Positions 1-6,039 of a stretch of DNA of 7,375 nt are shown here, piece by piece. The position numbers and the translations under genes are program-made. The stretch is from Deltaproteobacteria bacterium ADurb.Bin026 (GTDB lineage: Bacteria; Desulfobacterota; Syntrophorhabdia; Syntrophorhabdales; Syntrophorhabdaceae): positions 1 to 7,375 of the forward strand of contig MWEV01000068.1 of the NCBI GenBank assembly GCA_002071245.1, read 5' to 3'. Under the pieces are notes generated by a model that ran no database searches, was not told the origin of the DNA, and worked only from the letters and a program-made list of their open reading frames with translations. How positions within the stretch are numbered: position 1 is the first letter of the stretch; each line of letters opens with the position of its first letter.

Positions 1-503
1 TATTTTTCTGCCATGAAAATGGCAACTTTATCGTTTTCAAGTCCCTCTTCGGCTATGGGTACAAACAAAGGACATGGTTTTGAAAAAACCTCTATGTCAG
101 GGTCTAATCTTTTCATCGCATTGACATATGCCATGCTGCTGATAGTAGCCTTTGTGCCTATTATGCCTATCTTTTTGTTTTTTGAATGCCTGACTGCTTC
201 TTTTGCGCCGGGTTCAATGACACCCAAGACGGGGACGGGGAGTTTTTTTTGTAGTACGCCAAGCGCCAAAGCCGAAGACGTATTGCAGGCAACCACAAGA
301 ATCTTTATGCCCTTTGTAAGGAGAAAGATGGCGCTTTCCAGTGCATATTTTGTGATTGTTTGTGGGGATTTATTACCATAAGGGACCCTTGCTGTGTCGC
401 CCAGATATATAATATGTTCATTGGGCAGTATTTTTCGTACTTCCTTGAGTACGGTTAACCCTCCAATACCAGAGTCAAACATGCCAATAGATAGATTTTT
501 CAT
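1..503 (-). CDS. murI: Glutamate racemase (N-terminal part, runs off window)
   Basis: Interconverts L- and D-glutamate in the cytoplasm without a cofactor, supplying D-Glu for peptidoglycan. Reading the minus strand from the ATG at 503 gives about 167 residues before the left edge; the family is usually about 260-290 residues, so the C-terminal lobe with the second catalytic Cys is outside the window. Visible motifs are the N-terminal FDSGIGGLTV (residues 9-18, with D10 and S11), GDTARVPYG (35-43), and VACNTSSA (71-78), whose C73 is the first catalytic cysteine. An internal ATG (codon 8) would remove the conserved lead-in strand and has no better ribosome site, so the 503 start is preferred. 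There is no clear Shine-Dalgarno before 503. It lies 106 nt downstream of trpS on the same strand; no terminator is visible between them, but a candidate promoter is. Identification is firm from the motifs. Confidence 0.95.
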   Translation of the reverse strand, partial: MKNLSIGMFDSGIGGLTVLKEVRKILPNEHIIYLGDTARVPYGNKSPQTITKYALESAIFLLTKGIKILVVACNTSSALALGVLQKKLPVPVLGVIEPGAKEAVRHSKNKKIGIIGTKATISSMAYVNAMKRLDPDIEVFSKPCPLFVPIAEEGLENDKVAIFMAEK

Positions 504-509
504 TAGGAA

Positions 510-538
510 AGATTATTTTAGATGTGAAGAAATGTCAA
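510..538 (-). promoter_or_regulatory. Candidate promoter for murI
   Basis: On the minus strand a perfect -35 TTGACA (533-538) is followed by a 17-nt spacer and a weak -10 TAATCT (510-515, 3 of 6 consensus). The predicted start of transcription falls at about 503, on the A of the murI ATG, which would give a leaderless mRNA and matches the absence of a Shine-Dalgarno. Evidence is sequence matching only and the -10 is poor. Confidence 0.35.
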
Positions 539-609
539 GCTAATAACCGTCTCTATCTGATATCGGATATCGGCTGTTTTTTTATTCTTATTCCTTGACT
601 GACAGATGC

Positions 610-1587
610 CTATACAAAAACGCCTATTGTCGTGCGAACCTCATCCATTGTTTTTTCGGCGATTGCCCTACATTTGTCCGCACCTGCCTTTATTACGTCA
701 ATGACATAATCTATATCATTGTTTAGTGATTCTGCCCGTTCTCTTATGGGGTTCAACTCTTCCATCATGTTTGTGAAAAGCGTTTTTTTGCAGTCAATGC
801 AGCCTATTGATGCAGTTCGACATCCGTTGTCAATGTCGAGTAATGTCTGGTCTGGTGAAAAGGCTCGGTGAATCGTAAAAATGTTGCAAACAGAGGGGTC
901 GCCAGGGTCTTTTCTTCTTATTCGGTTGACATCGGTTACAGCGGTTCTCAGCTTTTCCCAAATCGTATCGCTGTTTTCCAGAAGTCCTATATAGTTGTTC
1001 ATTGATTTCGACATTTTGCTTGACCCGTCAACACCAAGAATCTTAGGAGCCATCGAAAGTATTACCTGTGGTTCAGGGAAGATGTCACCGTATCTGGTGT
1101 TGAACTTTCTTGCCACTTCTCTCGTCAACTCAACATGTTGTACCTGATCCTCTCCGACAGGAACATATCCAGCCTTATATATAAGGATATCAGCAGCTTG
1201 CAGCACCGGGTAACCCATAAGCCCCATATTTATATTTGCACGGTGCTGTTTCGACTTATCTTTGAATTGGGTCATCCTCTCGAGTTCACCTATGGGGGTC
1301 ACACAGTTGAATATCCACGCAAGCTCAGTATGTTCACGTACATGGGATTGAACAAACATTTTACATTTATCAGGTGATAACCCGCAAGCAAGCAAAACGA
1401 GAGCTGTTTCCAGTGTTCTCCTTTTTAATTCTTCAATCTCGTAGGCTATTGTTATTGCATGGTAATCCACAACGCAGTAAATACAATCATACGTTTCTGT
1501 CAGATAAACCCAGTTTCTTATGGCGCCAACATAGTTTCCCAGGTGAATATCTCCTGTTGGCTGAATACCACTGAAAATTCTTTTCAT
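610..1587 (-). CDS. trpS: Tryptophanyl-tRNA synthetase with four-Cys (Fe-S type) motif
   Basis: Class I synthetase charging tRNA-Trp in the cytoplasm. The 325-residue product matches the usual TrpRS length (about 325-335). The ATP-binding signature is PTGDIHLGN (residues 10-18), tryptophan-pocket and dimer-core sequences include GYPVLQAADILIYKA (125-139) and GEDQVQHVELTRE (145-157), and the KMSKS loop is at 191-195. The anticodon-side region carries C234, C256, C263 and C266, spaced C-x21-C-x6-C-x2-C, resembling the 4Fe-4S site described for Thermotoga maritima TrpRS. The frame stays open upstream to 1644, but the start at 1587 is chosen because GGAGG lies 5 nt before it and the N-terminus MKRIFSGIQPTG is typical; the 19 extra residues look non-homologous. 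A candidate promoter sits upstream, and murI follows 106 nt downstream. Confidence 0.97.
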   Translation of the reverse strand: MKRIFSGIQPTGDIHLGNYVGAIRNWVYLTETYDCIYCVVDYHAITIAYEIEELKRRTLETALVLLACGLSPDKCKMFVQSHVREHTELAWIFNCVTPIGELERMTQFKDKSKQHRANINMGLMGYPVLQAADILIYKAGYVPVGEDQVQHVELTREVARKFNTRYGDIFPEPQVILSMAPKILGVDGSSKMSKSMNNYIGLLENSDTIWEKLRTAVTDVNRIRRKDPGDPSVCNIFTIHRAFSPDQTLLDIDNGCRTASIGCIDCKKTLFTNMMEELNPIRERAESLNNDIDYVIDVIKAGADKCRAIAEKTMDEVRTTIGVFV

Positions 1588-1592
1588 CAAAA

Positions 1593-1597
1593 CCTCC
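1593..1597 (-). promoter_or_regulatory. Ribosome binding site fixing the trpS start
   Basis: GGAGG on the minus strand, 5 nt before the ATG at 1587. It decides between this start and the longer open frame that begins at 1644, which has no comparable site. Confidence 0.8.
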
Positions 1598-1628
1598 GGT
1601 TTTCTGCAAGCATTTTGCTGCCGAGTGT

Positions 1629-1657
1629 AATTTACATCAAACAAAGCCCAAAATCAA
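1629..1657 (-). promoter_or_regulatory. Candidate sigma-70-type promoter for trpS
   Basis: Minus strand: -35 TTGATT (1652-1657, 4 of 6), 17-nt spacer, -10 TAAATT (1629-1634, 4 of 6). It predicts a leader of about 35 nt. The leader shows no T-box motif or terminator, so tRNA-dependent attenuation is not suggested. Confidence 0.4.
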
Positions 1658-1711
1658 TGAATTGAAGTTAGTCTGAACATGTGTTTTGCTTGGAATTATT
1701 TTGGAAAATCA

Positions 1712-1740
1712 TTGACGTTATTGATATTTTCTGATACCTT
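1712..1740 (+). promoter_or_regulatory. Candidate extended -10 promoter for the dodecin cluster
   Basis: Plus strand: -35 TTGACG (1712-1717, 5 of 6), 17-nt spacer, -10 TACCTT (1735-1740, 3 of 6) preceded by TG at 1732-1733 in the extended -10 position. It would start a short leader just ahead of the strong AGGAGG ribosome site of the dodecin gene. It is back to back with the trpS promoter in the divergent region. Confidence 0.4.
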
Positions 1741-1768
1741 CTGAAATTAATACCAGGAGGAATTTTTC

Positions 1769-1984
1769 ATGAAATATGATGGAAGGGTTGCAAGAGTTAC
1801 AGAAATCATAGGGGCTTCCCCAAAAAGCTTTGATGAAGCGATAAATGTCGGCTTTAAACGTGCGTCTAAAACATTAAGGGGTATTACTGGTATCAGAGTT
1901 GGCGATCACAGATGCAAGGTGGAGGACGGTAAGATAATTGAATACCGCGTTACCCTTAATGTTACTTTTGTGTTAGAAAGCTGA
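1769..1984 (+). CDS. Dodecin-family protein lacking the flavin-stacking Trp
   Basis: A 71-residue protein, full length for the dodecin family, whose members form hollow dodecamers that store or buffer flavins. Family features are VTEIIGASPKSFDEAI (10-25), RASKTLRGI (31-39) and the C-terminal strand pair DGKIIEYRVTLNVTF (53-67). In flavin-binding dodecins a Trp two residues after the TLRxI motif stacks on the isoalloxazine ring. Here that position is Gly41 (TLRGITGIRV), and the nearby Gln position appears to be His47. It therefore more resembles the Trp-less dodecins, such as the M. tuberculosis protein described as a calcium dodecin, and flavin binding should not be assumed. The start is supported by a strong AGGAGG (1755-1760) 8 nt upstream. 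It is the first gene of the rightward cluster, 73 nt before the NUDIX gene with no visible terminator between. Confidence 0.88.
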   Translation: MKYDGRVARVTEIIGASPKSFDEAINVGFKRASKTLRGITGIRVGDHRCKVEDGKIIEYRVTLNVTFVLES

Positions 1985-2057
1985 GAAAATAAGCCGGTTT
2001 GTATCGCCTGGACGTTTTAGATTGAAAAAGAGAATAGCCCTGTGATAACTTAACGCT

Positions 2058-2600
2058 ATGGTTAAGGAATGGGAACTTCTTGGTTCAACGGTTGACAGAG
2101 ACTACAGGGTCTTTAAGATAAAAACTGTTCGTGCCATTTCTCCACGCACTAAAGATACGGGTCAGTTTTATACAATAGAAACAAACGATTGGGTTAACGT
2201 GATACCTGTTACCGAAAACCAAGAGATCGTCATGATTAAGCAATTTAGGCATGGCACGCAGAAGATTACGCTTGAGATTCCAGGTGGACTTGTCGGCGTT
2301 GAACATCACAAAGAGGCAGCACTAAGGGAGTTGGTTGAAGAGACAGGATATGCTGGTGACACAATCGAATATCTTGGCGCAGTAAACCCGAACCCCGCTA
2401 TATTCAACAACCTTTGTCATACATATCTTGTTAAAAACGCACGGAAAGTAACCGATACGAATTTTGACCCCGATGAGGACATTGATGTTGTTCACGTTCC
2501 TGTTGTACAGATCCCATCACTCATAGAAAATGGCATCATAGATCATGCACTGGTAGTTGTGGCGTTTCATTTCTATTTTTCCAAGACAACTTTTTCCTAA
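2058..2600 (+). CDS. NUDIX hydrolase, ADP-ribose pyrophosphatase-like
   Basis: Probably hydrolyses a nucleoside-diphosphate-X compound such as ADP-ribose in the cytoplasm, using Mg2+. The 180-residue product contains a complete Nudix box at residues 76-98 that fits Gx5Ex7REUxEExGU exactly: G76, E82, R90-E91, E94-E95, G97 and Y98. The N-terminal portion (KEWELLGS, then VNVIPVTENQEIVMIKQFRHG at about 46-66) and the following NPNPAIFNNLCHTYLV (110-125) are typical of the ADP-ribose pyrophosphatase/NudF group. The Pro expected roughly 15 residues after the Nudix box in ADPRases may be P111 or P113. Substrate is inferred from family resemblance only. The ATG at 2058 has no convincing Shine-Dalgarno, but the protein starts as relatives do. 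It ends 8 nt before mobB, so the two are very likely cotranscribed. Confidence 0.9.
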   Translation: MVKEWELLGSTVDRDYRVFKIKTVRAISPRTKDTGQFYTIETNDWVNVIPVTENQEIVMIKQFRHGTQKITLEIPGGLVGVEHHKEAALRELVEETGYAGDTIEYLGAVNPNPAIFNNLCHTYLVKNARKVTDTNFDPDEDIDVVHVPVVQIPSLIENGIIDHALVVVAFHFYFSKTTFS

Positions 2601-2608
2601 GGCAGTAT

Positions 2609-3124
2609 ATGTCAAACAACAGCATACCTGTCTTAGCTTTTGTCGGTCTCTCAAAAACAGGAAAAACAAGTCTTATCGAAAGTCTGATACCAATCTTTTG
2701 TTCAAAAGGCATACGCGTTGCCGTTATTAAGCACCACCATCTCGGTTTCGATATAGATATACCTGGCAAGGATACACACAGATTCAAGCAAGCAGGTGCC
2801 CAGACAGTCATTATCTCGTCTCCCGATAAAATCGCTGTCATTAAGGATTCCTTTGTAGAGCCAGAGGTGGAAGATATTATTTCAAGATATGTTACAGAAA
2901 CGGATATTGTTATTATTGAGGGCTATAAAAAGGCCAAACTGCCAAAGATAGAGGTATATATAAACAGAGAAGATCAGCCCCCGCTTTGCTTAGATGATGA
3001 AAACCTGCTTGCAATAGTTACAGATCTGCCTTTTTCGGCGCATGTTCCTGTATTCTCGAGAGATGATAAAGAAGGTATTTCAGAATTTATATTTTCACAC
3101 TTCACACTTCGCCCTTCGGGCTGA
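2609..3124 (+). CDS. mobB: Molybdopterin-guanine dinucleotide biosynthesis protein B
   Basis: A small P-loop GTP-binding protein that assists MobA in attaching GMP to molybdopterin for MGD-containing enzymes such as formate dehydrogenases and other DMSO-reductase-family oxidoreductases. The 171-residue length is normal. Walker A is GLSKTGKTS (13-21). The MobB signature IKHHHLGFDIDIPGKDTHRF occupies 40-59 and is followed by KQAGA (60-64). A Walker B-like strand DIVIIEGYKK is at 99-108, with LPKIEVY at 111-117. TAAGG, overlapping the upstream stop, gives a 6-nt spacing to the ATG. MobA is not in the window. The last residues (HFTLRPSG) are encoded by a short direct repeat plus a GC hairpin and are probably not conserved. 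It converges on the VOC gene with only 2 nt between the stops. Confidence 0.93.
   Translation: MSNNSIPVLAFVGLSKTGKTSLIESLIPIFCSKGIRVAVIKHHHLGFDIDIPGKDTHRFKQAGAQTVIISSPDKIAVIKDSFVEPEVEDIISRYVTETDIVIIEGYKKAKLPKIEVYINREDQPPLCLDDENLLAIVTDLPFSAHVPVFSRDDKEGISEFIFSHFTLRPSG
3094..3120. repeat. Short TTCACAC direct repeat plus GCCC-TTC-GGGC hairpin
   Basis: Two abutting copies of TTCACAC (3094-3100 and 3101-3107) are followed by an inverted repeat GCCC/GGGC around a TTC loop (3111-3121). This forms the 3' end of mobB. It sits exactly at the convergence of two transcription units but lacks a U-tract on either strand, so it is weak as a bidirectional terminator. Confidence 0.5.
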
Positions 3125-3126
3125 CT

Positions 3127-3561
3127 TTATCGTCCTTTTTCTATAAGTTCAACAAGGAATCTGTCTGCAGCAATAAAAAATGCAATCTTTGTTATGCCAC
3201 TGCAATCTCTTTTGAGATTTTTATCATATGCCCCACAATCTTCAGGGGGGACGATCATCTTAAATCCTTTTGCAACCAAATCTTCTGATGTTTTTTCGAT
3301 ATTATCGACCTCAAAGCAGAGGTGATGAAGTCCGCCACCTTGTTTTTCGAGGAATTTTGATATAGGAGAATCGTCGCGGGTCGGCTCAAGGATTTCAACG
3401 TAAACATCTTCTTTATCGCCAACGTTTGCAAACGATGCGGCTACTTTCTGGCTTGGATTTTCAATGGGTTCTGTAATATCACTTATGCCCAGTGCTTTGA
3501 AAACACCTGCCAGTGATTCAATGTCTTTAGTAACAAAACCTATGTGATCAAGCCTGATCAT
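3127..3561 (-). CDS. VOC-family protein, methylmalonyl-CoA epimerase-like
   Basis: Vicinal-oxygen-chelate metalloenzyme fold, 144 residues, built from two beta-alpha-beta-beta-beta modules. It resembles methylmalonyl-CoA epimerase: LDHIGFVTKDIE (4-15), VEILEPTRDDSPISKFLEK (55-73), GGGLHHLCFEVDNIE (75-89) and FLVELIE (135-141). Expected metal ligands are visible as H6, E56, the 79-80 His pair and E138. One oddity is the segment at about 108-122 (DCGAYDKNLKRDCSG), longer than the usual short GA-G turn of epimerases and bearing two Cys, so the substrate may differ. The ATG at 3561 lies inside the end of the REC-LpxC gene, a 14-nt overlap suggesting translational coupling; only a weak GGAAA lies upstream. 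Nothing else in the window belongs to the propionate/methylmalonyl pathway. The VOC call is firm; the epimerase activity is tentative. Confidence 0.8.
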   Translation of the reverse strand: MIRLDHIGFVTKDIESLAGVFKALGISDITEPIENPSQKVAASFANVGDKEDVYVEILEPTRDDSPISKFLEKQGGGLHHLCFEVDNIEKTSEDLVAKGFKMIVPPEDCGAYDKNLKRDCSGITKIAFFIAADRFLVELIEKGR

Positions 3562-4804
3562 TGGCTATTTCCATCGACTTTAGTGCCTTCACGAGTGCGA
3601 TATTTTCAACATGTCCAGTTTGTTTGGCAATAATCTTGCCAATGATTGGTCGGTTGAGAAGGTAGATATCACCTAAAAGGTCAAGTACTTTATGTCTTAC
3701 AAATTCATCTTCAAAGCGAAGTTTTGTATTAATCACCCCTTCTTCGCTGAGTATTATTACATTGCTAATCCGTCCGCCCGAGCCAAGTCCCATTTTTTCG
3801 AGCCGGTCAAAATCCTTCAAAAAACCAAACGTTCTTGCAGGTGCTATATCTTTTATGAAATTATCTTTGCTACCATAAAAATGATAATGCTGCAAACCTA
3901 TGGGTCTTGGATGTTCAAGGGTGTAGTCGATTTCAAAGCCTTCGCATGGTTCAATTGCAAGATATTTTCCATCAGAAAACCCGTTCAATATAATGGGTTC
4001 GTTTAATCTTAAGGGTTTAATGCCGTCACTTTGTTCGACAATGCCTGCCTCGTCAATCTTCTTGCATATTTCAATGGATGATCCGTCAAGTATAGGCACT
4101 TCCTCGCTGACTTTTATGAGCAGGTTTGTGATACCATACATGTGACAGGTTGCAAGAAGATGTTCAATGGTCCGCACAAGGCAGTTTTTGCCTTTCAAGG
4201 AAGAGGCATATCCAACAGAAAAGACATAATCGATGTATGCCGGTATCCTTTCTCCATCGGGTATATGCTCGAATACGATCCCTGTATTTTCCGGCATAGG
4301 TAAGAGTATCATGCCTGTTTTTACGCCTGTATGAAGCCCCATTCCGTAGACAACTATGCTTTTACCTATGGTCTTTTGTTTATGGATATCAGAACCTTTT
4401 GTGATGCCAACACTCATATTTTCCGTTCCGATTGAACGAACGCTGTCGAGCCCCAACCCTCTATAAATAACCTCTAACACCTTCTCGATTGAGAGAGGTT
4501 TTTCAAGAAAATCGTACGCCCCTCTTTTAACGGCCTCGACAGCAGTAGATATTGTGCCGTGTCCTGATATAACGATGACTATTGCTTTATTGTCTTTTTT
4601 CTTTATCCTGCTTAAAATCTGCAACCCATCCATGCCAGGCATCCATACATCAAGGAGAACGACATCGGGTTTTTCTCTTTCGAATATCGAAAGACCTTCA
4701 TTGCCATCAGTTGCTTTAAGAATTCGAAACCCTTCATCTGTCAGAATGGAGAACAGACTGTCCAGGATAGGTTTTTCATCGTCAATTATCAAAACCGTGT
4801 GCAT
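3548..4804 (-). CDS. lpxC: Response-regulator receiver domain fused to LpxC deacetylase
   Basis: A 418-residue uninterrupted fusion. Residues 1-115 are a CheY-like receiver domain: acidic pair D8-D9, phosphoacceptor D52 in LLDVWMPGMDG, S80 in VISGHGT, K102 in FLEKP; the GHGTISTAVEAVKRGAYDFLEKP stretch is NtrX/NtrC-like. About 120-142 is a linker. Residues 143-418 are UDP-3-O-acyl-GlcNAc deacetylase, the zinc hydrolase of the committed step of lipid A synthesis: GMGLHTG (154-160), E214-H215, PILDGSS (237-243), RTFGFLKD (324-331), RFEDEFVRHKVLDLLGD (363-379) supplying zinc ligands H371 and D375, and the catalytic TGH at 396-398. All residues matching E. coli E78, H79, H238, D242, D246 and H265 are present. 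The protein ends about 20 residues after TGH, without the longer E. coli degron tail. The Shine-Dalgarno is weak (AGG, about 12 nt upstream). It follows an aminotransferase by 41 nt and overlaps the VOC gene by 14 nt. Confidence 0.95.
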   Translation of the reverse strand: MHTVLIIDDEKPILDSLFSILTDEGFRILKATDGNEGLSIFEREKPDVVLLDVWMPGMDGLQILSRIKKKDNKAIVIVISGHGTISTAVEAVKRGAYDFLEKPLSIEKVLEVIYRGLGLDSVRSIGTENMSVGITKGSDIHKQKTIGKSIVVYGMGLHTGVKTGMILLPMPENTGIVFEHIPDGERIPAYIDYVFSVGYASSLKGKNCLVRTIEHLLATCHMYGITNLLIKVSEEVPILDGSSIEICKKIDEAGIVEQSDGIKPLRLNEPIILNGFSDGKYLAIEPCEGFEIDYTLEHPRPIGLQHYHFYGSKDNFIKDIAPARTFGFLKDFDRLEKMGLGSGGRISNVIILSEEGVINTKLRFEDEFVRHKVLDLLGDIYLLNRPIIGKIIAKQTGHVENIALVKALKSMEIANDQA

Positions 4805-4845
4805 AGAATATACTTTACCTGAAAAGATACGATTTTACAATTTTT

Positions 4846-6027
4846 TCAGATCGGAAAGGATTCTAATGCCTTTTTAAAATGAGGCTCCGACCGTTTAATG
4901 ATGTCCATTTCTACACAGTATGCAAGCCTGAAATACCCCTTTTTGCCAAACCCTGTTCCTGGAACTGCAAGTATATGGTTTTCCTGAAGATTTCTCACAA
5001 ACCTTATATCGTCCTGGTCGGGCGATTTAGGGAATATATAAAAAGCACCTTCTGGCTTGACAACGTCATATCCGGCATTTGCAAGTATGTTATATATCGC
5101 ATCCCTTTTTATCTGATAATCGATGATATCGACGCTGTTTTTCTGAAACCTGCCCACAAGCCTTTGCATGATTGCCGGTGCATTTATGAAACCAAGAATT
5201 CTGTTCGAAAATATAGTGGCGTTGATGAGGCTTGTTGCATCCTTTATAAGAGGAGAGATCGCAATGTATCCAATCCTCTCGCCAGGTAACGCAAGGTCTT
5301 TTGAATGTGATGTGATCGATACGGTATCATCATAGATATTGAACATTACAGGATATTTTATGTTGTCATAGATAATCTTCCTATACGCCTCGTCCGAGAT
5401 GATGAAGATCCTTTGACCCTTTTTTCTTTTTTCATTGAGTAGCGCGGCTAATTCATTTAGTTCGTTTTTATAATAAACAGCACCCGTAGGGTTGTGAGGC
5501 GAATTTATAATAATTGCCTTTGTGTTTTTGTTTATGGCTTGTTCGATCTTTTCGATGTCAAGGTGAAAATCATCTTTAGTATCAACAAGCTTCATAATAC
5601 CACCATGATTTTCAATATAGAATTTAAATTCAACAAAATATGGACATGGCACGATAACCTCATCACCGGGATCAAGCAGAGACTTCAACACAACATTGAT
5701 CCCACCAGCAGAACCTACGGTCATGACAATGTGATCTCTCGTAAAAGGTATTCCTGTTGTGCCACGATAAAATTCTGCAATATCTTCTCTTACCTCTTCA
5801 TATCCACTGTTTGACATGTATCTGTGCATACCCTTTAGTTCAGATGTGACAATCTTGATAAGTTCATTTTTTAACTCTGTGGGGGGTTCAGTGATGGGAT
5901 TCCCGAGTGTAAAATCAAATATATGCTCAGGGCCGAATTGTTTTTTAAGTTTTTCACCTTCATCAAACATTGCCCTGATCCATGATGAATCCTTCATTGA
6001 TTCGGAAATCTTGTTCGATATTACCAT
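4846..6027 (-). CDS. Class I/II PLP-dependent aminotransferase (second tandem copy)
   Basis: A fold-type I aminotransferase of 393 residues, full length for the class. FDFTLGNP (37-44) begins the conserved N-terminal region, followed by GMHRYMSNSG (66-75) and the phosphate-cup MTVGSAGG (102-109). NSPHNPTG (175-182) carries the PLP-contacting Asn, SDEAY (211-215) the Asp that pairs with the pyridine nitrogen, and SHSKDLALPGERIGY (240-254) the Schiff-base lysine K243. The substrate-carboxylate arginine is probably R367 in YFRLAYC. The amino-acid specificity cannot be read from sequence; aspartate- or alanine-type enzymes share this architecture. AGGAG (6036-6040) lies 8 nt before the ATG and reaches into the stop codon of the upstream paralogue 12 nt away, so the pair is cotranscribed. 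The product aligns end to end with that paralogue at roughly half to 60 percent identity by eye. Confidence 0.93.
   Translation of the reverse strand: MVISNKISESMKDSSWIRAMFDEGEKLKKQFGPEHIFDFTLGNPITEPPTELKNELIKIVTSELKGMHRYMSNSGYEEVREDIAEFYRGTTGIPFTRDHIVMTVGSAGGINVVLKSLLDPGDEVIVPCPYFVEFKFYIENHGGIMKLVDTKDDFHLDIEKIEQAINKNTKAIIINSPHNPTGAVYYKNELNELAALLNEKRKKGQRIFIISDEAYRKIIYDNIKYPVMFNIYDDTVSITSHSKDLALPGERIGYIAISPLIKDATSLINATIFSNRILGFINAPAIMQRLVGRFQKNSVDIIDYQIKRDAIYNILANAGYDVVKPEGAFYIFPKSPDQDDIRFVRNLQENHILAVPGTGFGKKGYFRLAYCVEMDIIKRSEPHFKKALESFPI
5268..5313. repeat. Active-site DNA patch shared with the upstream aminotransferase (copy 1)
   Basis: These 46 bases match 6465-6510 with a single difference (A at 5289, G at 6486). 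The patch encodes the SHSKDLALPGERIGY region containing the PLP lysine. Third codon positions are also identical, which protein conservation alone does not require. Confidence 0.85.
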
Positions 6028-6039
6028 AATTCCAACTCC

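Noticed and set aside
13..381. Plus-strand open frame of 122 codons
   Set aside because: It is antisense to murI, whose catalytic motifs are clearly read on the minus strand; the translation shows no recognisable family.
548..588. GATATC repeats followed by seven T on the plus strand, resembling a terminator
   Set aside because: No plus-strand gene ends here, the stem is short and AT-rich, and in the minus direction, where trpS ends, there is no T-tract after it.
1588..1644. Longer N-terminus for TrpRS, starting at 1644
   Set aside because: GGAGG stands directly before the ATG at 1587 and the family N-terminus begins there; the extension covers the ribosome site and most of the predicted leader.
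1985..2057. Possible terminator or promoter between the dodecin and NUDIX genes
   Set aside because: No stable hairpin with a T-tract and no convincing -35/-10 pair was found in this 73-nt gap.
4879..5289. Plus-strand open frame of 136 codons
   Set aside because: It is antisense to the second aminotransferase and has no recognisable domain; the minus-strand reading has full catalytic motifs.
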